Assembly: GCA_963780675.1 (NCBI GenBank)
Contig: CAWACR010000003.1
Span: 186,001 to 250,000, forward strand
Length of the DNA: 64,000 nucleotides
Direction of reading: 5' to 3'
DNA from: JAHECE01 sp963780675
GTDB taxonomy: Bacteria; Actinomycetota; Actinomycetes; Actinomycetales; JAHECE01
The notes under the pieces are model-generated. The model did not search any database, was not told the DNA's origin, and was given only the letters and a program-made list of their open reading frames with translations. The position numbers and the translations under genes are program-made. Below, in pieces: positions 17,427 through 26,796 of the stretch; the first letter of the stretch is position 1, and every line of letters begins with the position of its first letter.

Positions 17427-18404
17427 GTGGACACCTCGGCGCAGGTCCGTGACACGGCTCGGGTCGTGGCCGTGATCGTGGCGTACAACCGTCGCGACCT
17501 CCTTCGGGTTGCTCTTGATGCGCTGGCCGCGCAGACCAGGGGGCTGGACGCCGTCGTCGTCGTCGACAACTGCTCGACCGACGACTCGGCCGACGTGGCC
17601 CGGACACACGCCCTCGGTCCCGAGGTCCTGCGGCTCGGCCGGAACACCGGCGGGGCCGGCGGGTTCGCCGTCGGTCTCGCACACGCCGTCACTACCCAGC
17701 GGGCCGACCTGGTCTGGCTGATGGACGACGACACGATCCCCTTCCCCGGCGCCCTGGCGGCCCTCCTCGAGGCCCGGGACGGGTACGGGAGCCCCGTCGC
17801 CGTTCTCGGGAGCCGCGTCGTGTGGACCGACGGTCGGGAGCACCCCATGAACACCCCGCGGCGTCGCCCCGGCGTGAGCGCCGCCGCGATTGCCCGCGCG
17901 GATGCCGTCGGCGCGGTTCCGGTTCGTTCCTCCTCGTTCGTGTCGATGCTGGTCGACGCGCGGGCGGTCCGCTTCCACGGCCTGCCGGTTGCGGACTACT
18001 TCATCTGGAACGACGACTTCGAGTACTCGTGCCGACTGCTGCGGCGTGGCGTCGGCCTCCACGTTCCGTCGAGCGTCGTCGAGCACCGGACTAAGGTCTT
18101 CGGCGCCACGGACGTCGACCCGGGGGAGCGCTTCTACTACGAGGTCCGCAACAAGATCTGGCTCCTCACCAGGTCGAGGGCTCTCTCCGGGCCGGAGCGG
18201 CTTCTCTACGCGGGCGCGTCCCTGCGTCGTTGGGCGAGGACCGCCGCGCGGTCCTCCCGGCGCGACGTGCTGGCTCGGGCGTTCCGGCGCGGACTGCGGG
18301 ACGGCGTGGGCCGGGCGCCCGTGCCGACCGCCGAGGCGCTCGACGGCCTCGGCGCCGTGAGCCTCGAGGTGGCCGCGGTCGAGGAGGGCGCCCGGCATGG
18401 CTGA
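17427..18404 (+). CDS. GT2 glycosyltransferase, GlfT1-like galactofuranosyltransferase
   Basis: 325 aa from GTG at 17427. GT-A fold: VVAVIVAYNRRDLLRVALDA, VVVVDNCSTDDSADVA, LGRNTGGAGGFAVGL, then the DXD-type MDDDTIPFPGAL and the acceptor-side YFIWNDDFEYSCRLLRRG. The NTGGAGGF glycine stretch and WNDDFEY are features of the galactofuranosyltransferase group (GlfT1/GlfT2). Cytoplasmic, membrane-associated. In mycobacteria GlfT1 adds the first Galf units to the lipid-linked linker. It is placed with glf and a GlfT2 homologue, so the same job is likely here, though the acceptor may differ. The next gene overlaps its end by 8 nt. Confidence 0.8.
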   Translation: MDTSAQVRDTARVVAVIVAYNRRDLLRVALDALAAQTRGLDAVVVVDNCSTDDSADVARTHALGPEVLRLGRNTGGAGGFAVGLAHAVTTQRADLVWLMDDDTIPFPGALAALLEARDGYGSPVAVLGSRVVWTDGREHPMNTPRRRPGVSAAAIARADAVGAVPVRSSSFVSMLVDARAVRFHGLPVADYFIWNDDFEYSCRLLRRGVGLHVPSSVVEHRTKVFGATDVDPGERFYYEVRNKIWLLTRSRALSGPERLLYAGASLRRWARTAARSSRRDVLARAFRRGLRDGVGRAPVPTAEALDGLGAVSLEVAAVEEGARHG

Positions 18405-19282
18405 GCCCTTCAGCGTCCTTCTTCCCGTCTACGCCGGCGACGACGCCGCGCACTTTCGTCGCGCCGTCGCCTCGGCGACCGTCGAGCAGACGTTGCGGCC
18501 CGACGAGCTGGTGGTCGTCCGAGACGGTCCCGTGGGACCGGAGGTTGCCGCGGTCCTCGAGGCTGTCACGGCGGACATCGCGGCCGAGACTCTCGGCGGC
18601 GTCCCGGTCCGCGTCGTCCCGCTGCCGCGCAACGTGGGCCTGGCGCGAGCCCTCGAAGCGGGCCTGCGGGCGTGCAGGAACGAGATCGTCGCGCGGGTCG
18701 ACGCCGACGACGTCTGCCTGCCGGAGCGATTCGCCGTCCAGGTGCCGATGGTCGCCGACGGTCTGGACATCGTCGGGTCGGCTATCGCGGAGTTCGAGTC
18801 GGACGAGGGGTCGCCGGGTGTTGTGCGCGTGCCGCCCCTGACGCAGAGCGAGATCGCGGCGGCGGCACGTTTCGTCTCGCCGTTCAACCACCCGTCCGTG
18901 GTGTACCGGCGGTCGGCCGTCCTGCGAGCGGGGGGCTATCGCGACCTCCCCCTCATGGAGGACTACTGGCTCTTCGCGCGGATGATTGCCGGTGGCGCCA
19001 GGGTGGCGAATGTGCGCGACCCCCTCGTCCTCTACCGGGTCGGTGCGGGCGCCTACGGCCGCCGCGGCGGCGTGCGGCTGTTGCGCTCCGAGGTCCGGCT
19101 GCAGGTCCGGCTGCGCAGTGGAGGGCTTCACGACGATCCCTCAGTTCGTGCGCAACCTCGTCGTCCGGGGCGGCTACCGGTTGGTACCCGAAGCGCTCCG
19201 GCGCCGGTCCTACCGCGCGTTCCTGGTCGGCGCGCGGCGTCGCCGTCCAGGGACCCAGGACGAGCACGACGCGTTAGCCTAG
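18397..19282 (+). CDS. GT2 glycosyltransferase, one frameshift near the C-terminus
   Basis: ATG at 18397 overlaps the previous gene. GT-A fold with FSVLLPVYAGDDAAHFRRAV, LPRNVGLARALEAGLRAC, ARVDADDVCLPERFA (DXD motif) and, late, FNHPSVVYRRSAV and LPLMEDYWLFARMI, the EDYWLF acceptor/base motif of bacterial capsular-type transferases. At about 19122 an extra G breaks the frame. In the repaired frame it continues GFTTIPQFVRNLVVRGGYRL and stops at TAG 19280-19282, for about 295 aa. It probably adds a linker or branch sugar to the lipid-linked galactan; donor unknown. Confidence 0.82.
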
Positions 19283-19309
19283 GGCGGTTGCCTAGGGACT
19301 GGAGTTGCA

Positions 19310-20467
19310 GTGGACGCGGACGTCGTGGTCGTCGGATCGGGCTTCTTCGGGCTGACCATCGCCGAACGGTGCGCGGAGGAGCTCGGACTCAAGGTCCTGG
19401 TCATCGACCGCCGTGACCACATCGGCGGCAACGCCTACAGCGAGGACGACCCCCAGACCGGCATCGAGGTCCACCGCTACGGCGCCCACCTGTTCCACAC
19501 GTCGAACGAGCGCGTGTGGGAGTACGTCAACCGCTTCACGGCCTTCACGCCCTACGTGCACCGCGTCTACACGGTCGTGGGCGGCGAGGTCTTCCCCATG
19601 CCGATCAACCTCGGCACCATCAACCAGTTCTTCCGGTCCGCCCACGGCCCGGACGGAGGCGCGCGCGCTGATCGCCGGAGCAGGCGGCCGAACTCGAGGG
19701 CCACGAGATCAGCCAACCTCGAGGAGAAGGCGATCTCGCTCATCGGGCGCCCGCTCTACGAGGCCTTCATCAAGGACTACACCGCGAAGCAGTGGCAGAC
19801 CGACCCCCGCGAGCTGCCCGCGGAGATCATCTCCCGACTTCCCGTGCGCTACACCTACGACAACCGGTACTTCAGCGACACGTACGAGGGCCTGCCGGTC
19901 GACGGCTACACGGCCTGGATCGAGCGGATGGCCGACCACCCGAACATCGAGGTCCGGCTGTCGACGGACTTCTTCGACACGAGCCAGCCGATCAACAAGG
20001 ACGCCATCGTCGGCCGCGTGCCGGTGGTCTACACCGGCCCGGTCGACCGCTACTTCGACTACGCCGAGGGCGCTCTCAGCTGGCGGACTCTCGACTTCGA
20101 GCAGGAGGTCCTGCCCGCCGAGGACTACCAGGGCACCTCCGTGATGAACTACGGCGACCAGGACGTCCCGTTCACCCGGATCCACGAGTTCCGCCACTTC
20201 CACCCCGAGCGGGACTACCCCAAGGACCGCACCGTGATCATGCGGGAGTTCTCCCGGTTCGCGGAGGGTGACGACGAGCCGTACTACCCCGTCAACACCC
20301 CTGAGGACCGCGCGAAGCTCCTGGCTTACCGGGACCGTGCGAAGAACGAGGCCGGCGTCCTCTTCGGCGGTCGGCTGGGCACCTACAAGTACCTCGACAT
20401 GCACATGGCCATCGGTGCGGCGCTGTCGATGTTCGACAACAAGCTGCGCTCCGCACTTCCGCGGTGA
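19310..20467 (+). CDS. glf: UDP-galactopyranose mutase, with a scrambled 20-residue patch
   Basis: 385 aa from GTG. FAD-binding VVVVGSGFFGLTIAERCAEE, DRRDHIGGNAYSEDD, EVHRYGAHLFHTSN, then EAFIKDYTAKQWQTDP, RYTYDNRYFSDTYEG, TGPVDRYFDYAEG and GRLGTYKYLDMHMAIGAAL, all diagnostic. It interconverts UDP-Galp and UDP-Galf with reduced FAD, supplying the flanking galactofuranosyltransferases. Residues about 116-135 do not look like Glf because three single-base insertions (19655, 19677, 19714) shift the frame and then restore it. Removing them yields EARALIAEQAAELEG, the expected helix. The gene is therefore very likely intact in the organism. Confidence 0.96.
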   Translation: MDADVVVVGSGFFGLTIAERCAEELGLKVLVIDRRDHIGGNAYSEDDPQTGIEVHRYGAHLFHTSNERVWEYVNRFTAFTPYVHRVYTVVGGEVFPMPINLGTINQFFRSAHGPDGGARADRRSRRPNSRATRSANLEEKAISLIGRPLYEAFIKDYTAKQWQTDPRELPAEIISRLPVRYTYDNRYFSDTYEGLPVDGYTAWIERMADHPNIEVRLSTDFFDTSQPINKDAIVGRVPVVYTGPVDRYFDYAEGALSWRTLDFEQEVLPAEDYQGTSVMNYGDQDVPFTRIHEFRHFHPERDYPKDRTVIMREFSRFAEGDDEPYYPVNTPEDRAKLLAYRDRAKNEAGVLFGGRLGTYKYLDMHMAIGAALSMFDNKLRSALPR

Positions 20468-20496
20468 GGCGCCCCTGACCAGCGGTGGAGTTGAGA

Positions 20497-22499
20497 ATGA
20501 GCGGCAGCAACAAGGCGAAGATGCCTGCGGTGGACCAGGGCCGGCGTGTCGTCCAGCGCGTCGTCTTCCCGAAGGACGCCGACCTGGACACGATCCCGCT
20601 CTACCTCGACTTCAACCCGGCCGGGGGTCCGCCGCCCGCCCTCAGCGGCAAGTCCGGCGACGTCGTCCTCCGCCGCAGCCGTGCCCGTCGTCGCACCGGA
20701 CCCGCGCGTCGTCGTCGACCGCCGGACGGTTCGCGTTCCGTCAGGGAGAACGGCTGTCGTTCGGCACGTACTTCAATGCCTTCCCGGCCGCGTACTGGCG
20801 GAAGTGGACCACCGTGACGTCGGTCCGTCTGAGTGTCACGTTCGACGGCCCCGCCACGCTGATCGTCTACCGGTCCAATGCTCGCGGGTTGCCGCAGCGC
20901 GTGACGTCGCCAGCAGGTCTCGGCGGGGCGGACGTCATCGAGCTGCCCCTCGCGTCCTTCGGCGACGGTGGATGGTACTGGTTCGACGTGATCGCGCCTG
21001 AGGCGGCGGTCTTGGTCACGGACGGCTATTGGGACGTCGCCGTGCCCAGCGACCACGTCCCCGGAACGACGTCGCTCGCGATCACGACGTTCAACCGGCC
21101 CGACTACTGCGCGGCGCAGATCGCGAGCGATCGGTGAGCGACCCGTCGCTCACCGAGGTCGTCGACGAGGTCTTCGTGGTCGACCAAGGCACGGATCTGG
21201 TGTCCGACCAGGCGGACTTCGGCGAGATCGCCGAGCTGCTGGGCGACCGCCTGCGGATCATCCGCCAAGGCAACCTCGGAGGCTCGGGCGGGTTCGCGCG
21301 CGGCATGCACGAGACCGTCCAGGGAGGACAGAGCACCTACGTGCTTCTCCTCGACGACGACATCGTGGCTGAGACCGAGGGCATCCTCCGGGCTGTCGCG
21401 TTCGGCGATCTGTGCCGGACACCGACGATCGTCGGCGGCCACATGTTCAACATGTACGACAAGGCGCAGTTGCACGCCTTCGGGGAGAAGGTCAACCTCT
21501 ACCGGTTCTTCTGGGGCAAGATCGACTGGACGGAGGAGGCGCACGACTTCGCTGCCCGGACCCTCCGGACCACAGCGTGGCTGCACAGGCGGGCGGACGT
21601 CGACTACAACGGCTGGTGGATGTGCCTCATCCCCACACGGATCGTCACGGAGATCGGGTTGTCCCTCCCGGTCTTCATCAAGTGGGACGACACGGAGTAC
21701 TGCCTCCGGGCCAAGGACGCGGGCTATCCCGACGGTGTCCCTCCCGGGAGCGGCCGTTTGGCACGTGCCGTGGACCGACAAAGACGATGCGATCGACTGG
21801 CAGGCGTACTACCACCAGCGAAACAGGTGGCTGGTTGCGATGCTGCACTCGCCTTACGCGCACGGAGGAATCCTCCCTCGCGAGAGCTTGATGATCGACG
21901 TGAAGCACCTCCTGTCGATGCAGTACTCCGCGGTCGAGCTGCGACTCGAAGCGCTCGAAGATCTCCTGCAGGGACCGGGTCACCTCCATCCCACGATCGG
22001 CACGCGGCTGACGGAGATCCGCCGGACGCGGGGGGAGTACGTGGACGCAGCGGTGAAGAAGGATCCTGCCTCGTTCCCGCAGCCGAAGCGTGCGAGGCCG
22101 CTCAGGCATGGTGTCGAACCCACGGCCCCCCGGGGTGCCCTGCGTGGCCTGGCCACGGCTGCGACGGGAACACTCCGGCAGCTCCGTCCGGTGCGACCTG
22201 GCGCGCTCGTCAACCCCGAGGTGGACGTGCCTGCTATCGACAGCCGATGGTGGCGACTGTCCAACGTCGACTCCGCCCTCGTGTCAACCGCAGACGGCAC
22301 CGGTGCGGCCTGGTACCAGCGTGATCCGGAGAGGTTCCGGTCCATGCTCCTGCGGAGCCTGGACCTTCACCGACGTCTCCGCTCCGAGTGGTCGCGGCTG
22401 TCGGTCGAGTACCAGGATGCGCTGGCGGAGATCACCTCGCCCGCCGCCTGGCAGGGGACTTTCGAGGCCGCTTCACCGCGAGTCCCAGCGGGGCGCTAG
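20497..22499 (+). CDS. GlfT2-like galactofuranosyltransferase (galactan polymerase), several frameshifts
   Basis: Spans about 665 codons once repaired, close to mycobacterial GlfT2 (about 640). ATG at 20497. N-terminal beta-sandwich: RVVFPKDADLDTIPLYLDFN, LSFGTYFNAFPAAYWRKWT. GT-A domain: TTFNRPDYCAAQI, VFVVDQGTDLV, IIRQGNLGGSGGFARGMHET, LLLDDDIVAETEG (DXD), YNGWWMCLIP, FIKWDDTEYCLRA. C-terminal helices: AVWHVPWTDKDDAIDWQAYY, HQRNRWLVAMLHSPY. Frame breaks lie in about 20660-20745 (two), near 21120 and at about 21729. The enzyme would polymerise alternating Galf linkages on a lipid carrier. It ends at TAG 22497-22499, which overlaps the exporter start. Confidence 0.87.
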
Positions 22500-23363
22500 A
22501 TGGCGGCGCCGTCAGTCGAGCTGCCGCTGGTCGAGCCCGGTCGCGGGGCCGGCCTGTTTGCCGTGCTCCGGAGGAGGTACCTGCTCCAGCTCCTCGTTCG
22601 CAAGGAGCTCCGGGTGCGCTACCGCGGGTCCTTTCTCGGGATGGTGTGGTCGTATGTCAAGCCGGCGACCCAGTTCGTGGTCTTCTACATCGCGCTGGGC
22701 GTCTTCCTCGAACTGAACCGGGCGACCGAGGCCTACGCGGTCTACCTCTTCTCAGGAATCGTCGTCATCAACTTCTTCGGGGAGGGCTTCGGCAACGCGA
22801 CGCGCTCGGTGGTGGGCAACGCGCCTCTCGTTCGCAAGATCTACTTGCCGCGGGAGATGTTCCCGGTGTCGTCCATCTGGGTGGCAGCGGTTCACTTCTT
22901 CCCACAACTGGTCGTGCTGGTCCTCGGCACCCTCGTGGCGGGGTGGCGTCCGTCGTTCCTGAACATCGCCGCGGGCCTGCTCGGCTTCGTGATCGTCGCA
23001 GTGTTCTCTCTGGGACTAGGCCTGCTCTTCGGCGCAGCCAACGTCATGTTCCGCGACGCCGAGAACTTTGTCGACCTCATCATCATGGTCGCCACGTGGA
23101 CATCGCCGGTCCTCTACACATGGGACCGGGTGCAGGCCGTCCTGCCCGCCTGGGCGTTCACGCTCTATCAGGCGAACCCGCTCACGGCCGCCGTCGAGCT
23201 GTTCCACTACTGTTTCTGGTTCCCTGCGACGGATGGGTCGGCGCCCCTCCCGCCGGACCAGCTCATGTGGGGCCTTGTCGGGCTCGGTGTTTCCTTCCTC
23301 ACCCTCGCCATCGGGCAGGTCGTCTTCACGCGTCTCGAGGGACGCTTCGCGCAGGAGCTCTAG
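22500..23363 (+). CDS. ABC-2 type polysaccharide exporter, permease (Wzm-like)
   Basis: 287 aa, ATG directly behind the preceding stop (TAGATGG). The N-terminal RYLLQLLVRKELRVRYRGSF amphipathic segment precedes six predicted membrane helices. Conserved points are FLGMVWSYVKPATQFVVF, LVRKIYLPREMFPVSSIW, MFRDAENFVDLIIMVATWTS and the YQANPLTAAVELF segment near the end, all typical of O-antigen and teichoic-acid exporter permeases and of the mycobacterial galactan exporter. It forms the channel for the lipid-linked glycan with the ATPase encoded 2 bp downstream. Confidence 0.92.
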   Translation: MAAPSVELPLVEPGRGAGLFAVLRRRYLLQLLVRKELRVRYRGSFLGMVWSYVKPATQFVVFYIALGVFLELNRATEAYAVYLFSGIVVINFFGEGFGNATRSVVGNAPLVRKIYLPREMFPVSSIWVAAVHFFPQLVVLVLGTLVAGWRPSFLNIAAGLLGFVIVAVFSLGLGLLFGAANVMFRDAENFVDLIIMVATWTSPVLYTWDRVQAVLPAWAFTLYQANPLTAAVELFHYCFWFPATDGSAPLPPDQLMWGLVGLGVSFLTLAIGQVVFTRLEGRFAQEL

Positions 23364-23365
23364 GA

Positions 23366-24085
23366 ATGGCGAACAGTATCGAGGTTCATGGTGTGCAGAA
23401 GCAGTTCCTGCTTCGACACAACCGTTCGCTGAAGGAACTCGTGGTAGCGATGGTGCGGCACAAGCCCATCGCCGACTCGTTCCTCGCCCTCGACGACATC
23501 TCATTCGACGTCGCCGAGGGCGACACCGTCGCCCTGCTCGGCTTCAACGGGTCGGGGAAGTCCACGCTCCTGAAGCTCATCTCGGGCGTCATGCGGCCGG
23601 ACCGCGGCACCATCCGAACCCGCGGACGAGTCGCGGGACTGATCGAGGTCGGTGCCGGGTTCCATCCTGATCTCACCGGTCGCGAGAACGTCTTCCTGAA
23701 TGGCGCGATCCTCGGAATGGACGAGGCGTCGCTCGTGCGGCGCTTCGACGAGATCGTCGCTTTCAGCGAGATCGAACGGTTCATCGACACCGAGGTGAAG
23801 TTCTACTCGTCCGGGATGTTCCTGCGGCTCGCGTTTGCCGTGGCTGTCCACACCGATCCCGAGGTCTTCCTGGTCGACGAGATCCTGGCCGTGGGCGACG
23901 AGCCGTTCCAGCGGAAGTGCCTCGCCCGGATCCGTGAGCTCACTGCTGACGGTCGCACGCTGGTCGTGGTAAGCCACGACCTCGACATGGTGGCTGGCTT
24001 GTGCAAGCGCGGGATCGTGCTCCGAGAGGGTCGGATCGTGGCGGACTGTCCTTCAGCCGATGCCGTGAGCGTCCTGCGGTCCTGA
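23366..24085 (+). CDS. ABC-2 type polysaccharide exporter, ATPase (Wzt-like)
   Basis: 239 aa. Walker A GFNGSGKSTLLKLISG, Q-loop region GLIEVGAGFHPDLTGRENVF (the extended G-loop of Wzt-type exporters), signature-like YSSGMFLRLAFAVAV, Walker B VFLVDEILAVGDEPFQ and H-loop VVSHDLDMV. No C-terminal carbohydrate-binding domain is present, so export would not depend on recognition of a capped chain end, as for the teichoic acid and galactan types. Last gene of the cluster beginning at 17427; convergent with the YfhO-like gene. Confidence 0.93.
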   Translation: MANSIEVHGVQKQFLLRHNRSLKELVVAMVRHKPIADSFLALDDISFDVAEGDTVALLGFNGSGKSTLLKLISGVMRPDRGTIRTRGRVAGLIEVGAGFHPDLTGRENVFLNGAILGMDEASLVRRFDEIVAFSEIERFIDTEVKFYSSGMFLRLAFAVAVHTDPEVFLVDEILAVGDEPFQRKCLARIRELTADGRTLVVVSHDLDMVAGLCKRGIVLREGRIVADCPSADAVSVLRS

Positions 24086-24163
24086 TCCGTCCTGAGCGGT
24101 CCTGGGCGACGCCGGGTCAGGACATCATCGCGGGGTCGGGATCTTTGTCCGCGGCAATACCTC

Positions 24164-26392
24164 TTAGGCGGGTGAACGCCTCCGAGCCCGCGCCCAGGCG
24201 ACGCCTTGGACCGTGGCAGCCACGGCGCCGAGGGCGAGAAGCGCGACGGCGAGCCGAAATCCGGGCACGTGGAACGCGATGCGCACCTCGGCATCGGACA
24301 GCTGAGCCCCGACGGGTACCTCGATCAGACCCTGGGAGTTCTCGAGCACGTCGACCGGCTCGCCGTCGATGGTTGCCACGTAGCCCGGCCAGGCCAGGCG
24401 CGCGAACTGCAGCGCACCCGCAGTCTCTCCGGTCGAGACCCGGACGACGTCCTCGGTGTCCGAGGACGCGATCGGCTCGGCCGTGACCTCGCCGGAGACC
24501 GCTGCCAGCCGGGAGCCCGGGAAGGGCACCTCACCGATACGACCGAACACAGTCACGCGATCGGAGTCCTCCACCACGGCCCAGCCCGGTGGGACGACGC
24601 CGGATTGCGCGGCGTCTGGCACGAGAGCCTTTTGAACGACGACGGTGTTGGTCTTGAGGGCATCGACCAGATGGGGGACCGGCACGGAGTCGCCCCCGGG
24701 TGCGAACGCGGCGTTGAAAGCCTCGGCGCAGGTCGAGCCCGTGTGGTTCATGCAGAAGGTGGACGAGAACTCGTCGTACCCGAGGCCGGTGTAGCTCGCC
24801 GAGCTCTCGATCCCCGCGGCGCCCGGCATGCTTCCGAAGAGGATGTCCGCCCAGGCTGCAGGCCGGTCGTCAGGCGGCACCTCAGCGGAGCCGGCTATCT
24901 GAAGGACTGGTTGGGTGTAGCGGGCGGCGTACGCGTCGAGATCGGCGACCGCCGTGGGAAAGTCCCAGACGGCGACGTCGCGGTTGGACGGCGACCAGGC
25001 GGTCTGCGCGAGGAGCACGATCGCGGATCCGGACACGAGCACGAGCGGGAGTACGCGGGGCGCTCGCATGATCGCGAGGACGAGGGCGGCCACGAGGGTG
25101 AGCGCCAAGCTCGTTCCGAGGACGTGCTGCACCAGAAGGTGCGGCATCGCAGAGAGCGCGAGCCAGGCACCGGCGCCGACGAGGAACAGTGTGATCGTCG
25201 CGCGCGTCCGCCAGGACGAGGTCCGCACGCCCGCGGAGAGGACGACGGCCAGACCCGTGAAGAGCGCGAGCAAGACGTACTCGAGCAGCCGGGCCGGCCA
25301 GCGGAACAGCCAGAGCGATGAGGGACCGAGCGCGAGCGCGAGGAAGGCGACGAGAGCGACGCCGATGCCGGCGAGCTCGCGCGCTCGCCGGCGAACGACG
25401 TCCCACGCGAGCCAGGGCAGCAGGGGCACGAGGAACCATGCGCTGAAGGCAATCGGCACCGTGCTTCCGGAGCCGGACCAGACTCGGATGAACGGCAGTG
25501 CGCTGGGGGTGCTCGTGGCCGCGAGCATGCTGAGATCCGGCACGAGGAAGCCGTCGTTCGACAGGCCCCCCGACTCACGCCATCCGGCGTCCGCGCTGAG
25601 CACGAGGGGCAAGTACGCGACGCCGGCGGTCGCGCCGACGCATGCCCCGACGATCACGAGTCGCCAGAGCCCCCGTCGGTTTCCGTTGACCAGCGCCTCG
25701 ACGGCGACAGCGGTGAGGACGATGACAGCGGCGAGTGCGCCGTACGGGTTCCCGTTGGTGATGAGCAGGTAGCCGCCGACGAAGACGACGATCGGATTGA
25801 GTGCGCCCCGCACGCAACGACGAGCTGCCCACCAGAACCACGGTGTCCACGCGAACGCCATGAGTCCGGCGACCCAGGTGGCGGTGTCGTAGTAGAGGGT
25901 GAAGCCGGTGACGGGAAGTGCAGCGGCGAAGGCGACCGTCGGCCAGGGCGCGCTGCCGTACTCGCGCGCCAGCGTGTACATGCCGAGCGCGAGGAGCGCG
26001 AGGTAGGCGGTCTTGACCAGCGCTGCGGCAACCGCGAGGTCGGGCATCGAGGCCACCACGACCGCGACCAGGAGGTTGACGGGGTTCCACAGACCGAACT
26101 GGGCCTCCGCGGCCCAGTTCCCGCCCATCCAGAAGTCAGGGCGGACGGTCGGCCAGCTGCCGGAGAGCAGGTCTTGCCCGATCGCCCGCCATGTCGGTAG
26201 GAAGACCGCGGCGCTGTCGTCCCAGAAGTAGAAGTCCGGGGTGCGGATCAACGGAATGGACGCGAAGAGAACCACGACACCGACCAGAACCGTGGGAGGC
26301 AGCCAGCGCCTCGCGCGCCGTTCGTCCGCCGAGCGTCGTCCGGTCTGCACTTCTACGGGCGCGGACGGAGCCTGGTCGATCGAGGGACTCAT
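24164..26392 (-). CDS. YfhO-like polytopic membrane protein, putative extracytoplasmic glycosyltransferase
   Basis: 742 aa with about 12-13 membrane helices between residues 30 and 480 and again at the C-terminus (VALLALGAVAATVQGVAWA). The first extracytoplasmic loop has IRTPDFYFWDDSAAVFLP and later FWMGGNWAAEAQFGLWNPV, the acidic loop layout of GT-C enzymes. A C-terminal extracytoplasmic domain (about 490-715) ends in LAWPGYVATIDGEPVDVLEN, the YfhO-type beta domain. In Firmicutes YfhO transfers a sugar from polyprenyl phosphate to lipoteichoic acid. Third gene of the gtrB-gtrA-yfhO operon; it overlaps gtrA by 4 nt (ATGA). Donor and acceptor are unknown. Confidence 0.78.
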   Translation of the reverse strand: MSPSIDQAPSAPVEVQTGRRSADERRARRWLPPTVLVGVVVLFASIPLIRTPDFYFWDDSAAVFLPTWRAIGQDLLSGSWPTVRPDFWMGGNWAAEAQFGLWNPVNLLVAVVVASMPDLAVAAALVKTAYLALLALGMYTLAREYGSAPWPTVAFAAALPVTGFTLYYDTATWVAGLMAFAWTPWFWWAARRCVRGALNPIVVFVGGYLLITNGNPYGALAAVIVLTAVAVEALVNGNRRGLWRLVIVGACVGATAGVAYLPLVLSADAGWRESGGLSNDGFLVPDLSMLAATSTPSALPFIRVWSGSGSTVPIAFSAWFLVPLLPWLAWDVVRRRARELAGIGVALVAFLALALGPSSLWLFRWPARLLEYVLLALFTGLAVVLSAGVRTSSWRTRATITLFLVGAGAWLALSAMPHLLVQHVLGTSLALTLVAALVLAIMRAPRVLPLVLVSGSAIVLLAQTAWSPSNRDVAVWDFPTAVADLDAYAARYTQPVLQIAGSAEVPPDDRPAAWADILFGSMPGAAGIESSASYTGLGYDEFSSTFCMNHTGSTCAEAFNAAFAPGGDSVPVPHLVDALKTNTVVVQKALVPDAAQSGVVPPGWAVVEDSDRVTVFGRIGEVPFPGSRLAAVSGEVTAEPIASSDTEDVVRVSTGETAGALQFARLAWPGYVATIDGEPVDVLENSQGLIEVPVGAQLSDAEVRIAFHVPGFRLAVALLALGAVAATVQGVAWARARRRSPA

Positions 26393-26796
26393 GCCTCGTC
26401 CTCATGCATGACGGCGGCGATCCGCTCCTCCGGTGGTTTCTCCATGAGGATCTTTCGCGAGAGGACGAATGTGACCGGAATGGCGGCCACGGCCGCGACG
26501 AGCGGTGCGATCTGCTCGTTCATGTGAAGCGTCTCCACGAAAAGGACGACACCGAACGTCTGGATCACGTAGTTGGTCAGGTTCGTCAGCGGGAAGATCG
26601 CGAACTTCTTCCATGTGGGCTTGGTTTGGAAAGTCCAATAGGTGTTGAGGAAGAACGAGCCGATCATCGCGACAAGGATGGCGAGGAGGTGCGCGGCAAG
26701 GTAGGGCAGGAAGGTGTTGAGGAGGAGATAGACCCCGTAGTAGACGCCGGTATTGATGAGACCGACGACTACGAAGCGCGACAGGTGCCGAAGCAT
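26389..26796 (-). CDS. GtrA family putative lipid-linked-sugar flippase
   Basis: 135 aa from ATG at 26796 (GTG one codon upstream is possible). Four membrane helices with FVVVGLINTGVYYGVYLLLN in TM1, SFFLNTYWTFQTKPTWKKF between TM2 and TM3, and VTFVLSRKILM at the C-terminus. Its start overlaps the gtrB stop by one base (TGATG) and its end overlaps the YfhO-like start by four, so all three are translationally coupled. This is the standard three-component glycosylation layout: GtrB charges the lipid, GtrA flips it, the membrane transferase uses it. Confidence 0.9.
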   Translation of the reverse strand: MLRHLSRFVVVGLINTGVYYGVYLLLNTFLPYLAAHLLAILVAMIGSFFLNTYWTFQTKPTWKKFAIFPLTNLTNYVIQTFGVVLFVETLHMNEQIAPLVAAVAAIPVTFVLSRKILMEKPPEERIAAVMHEDEA

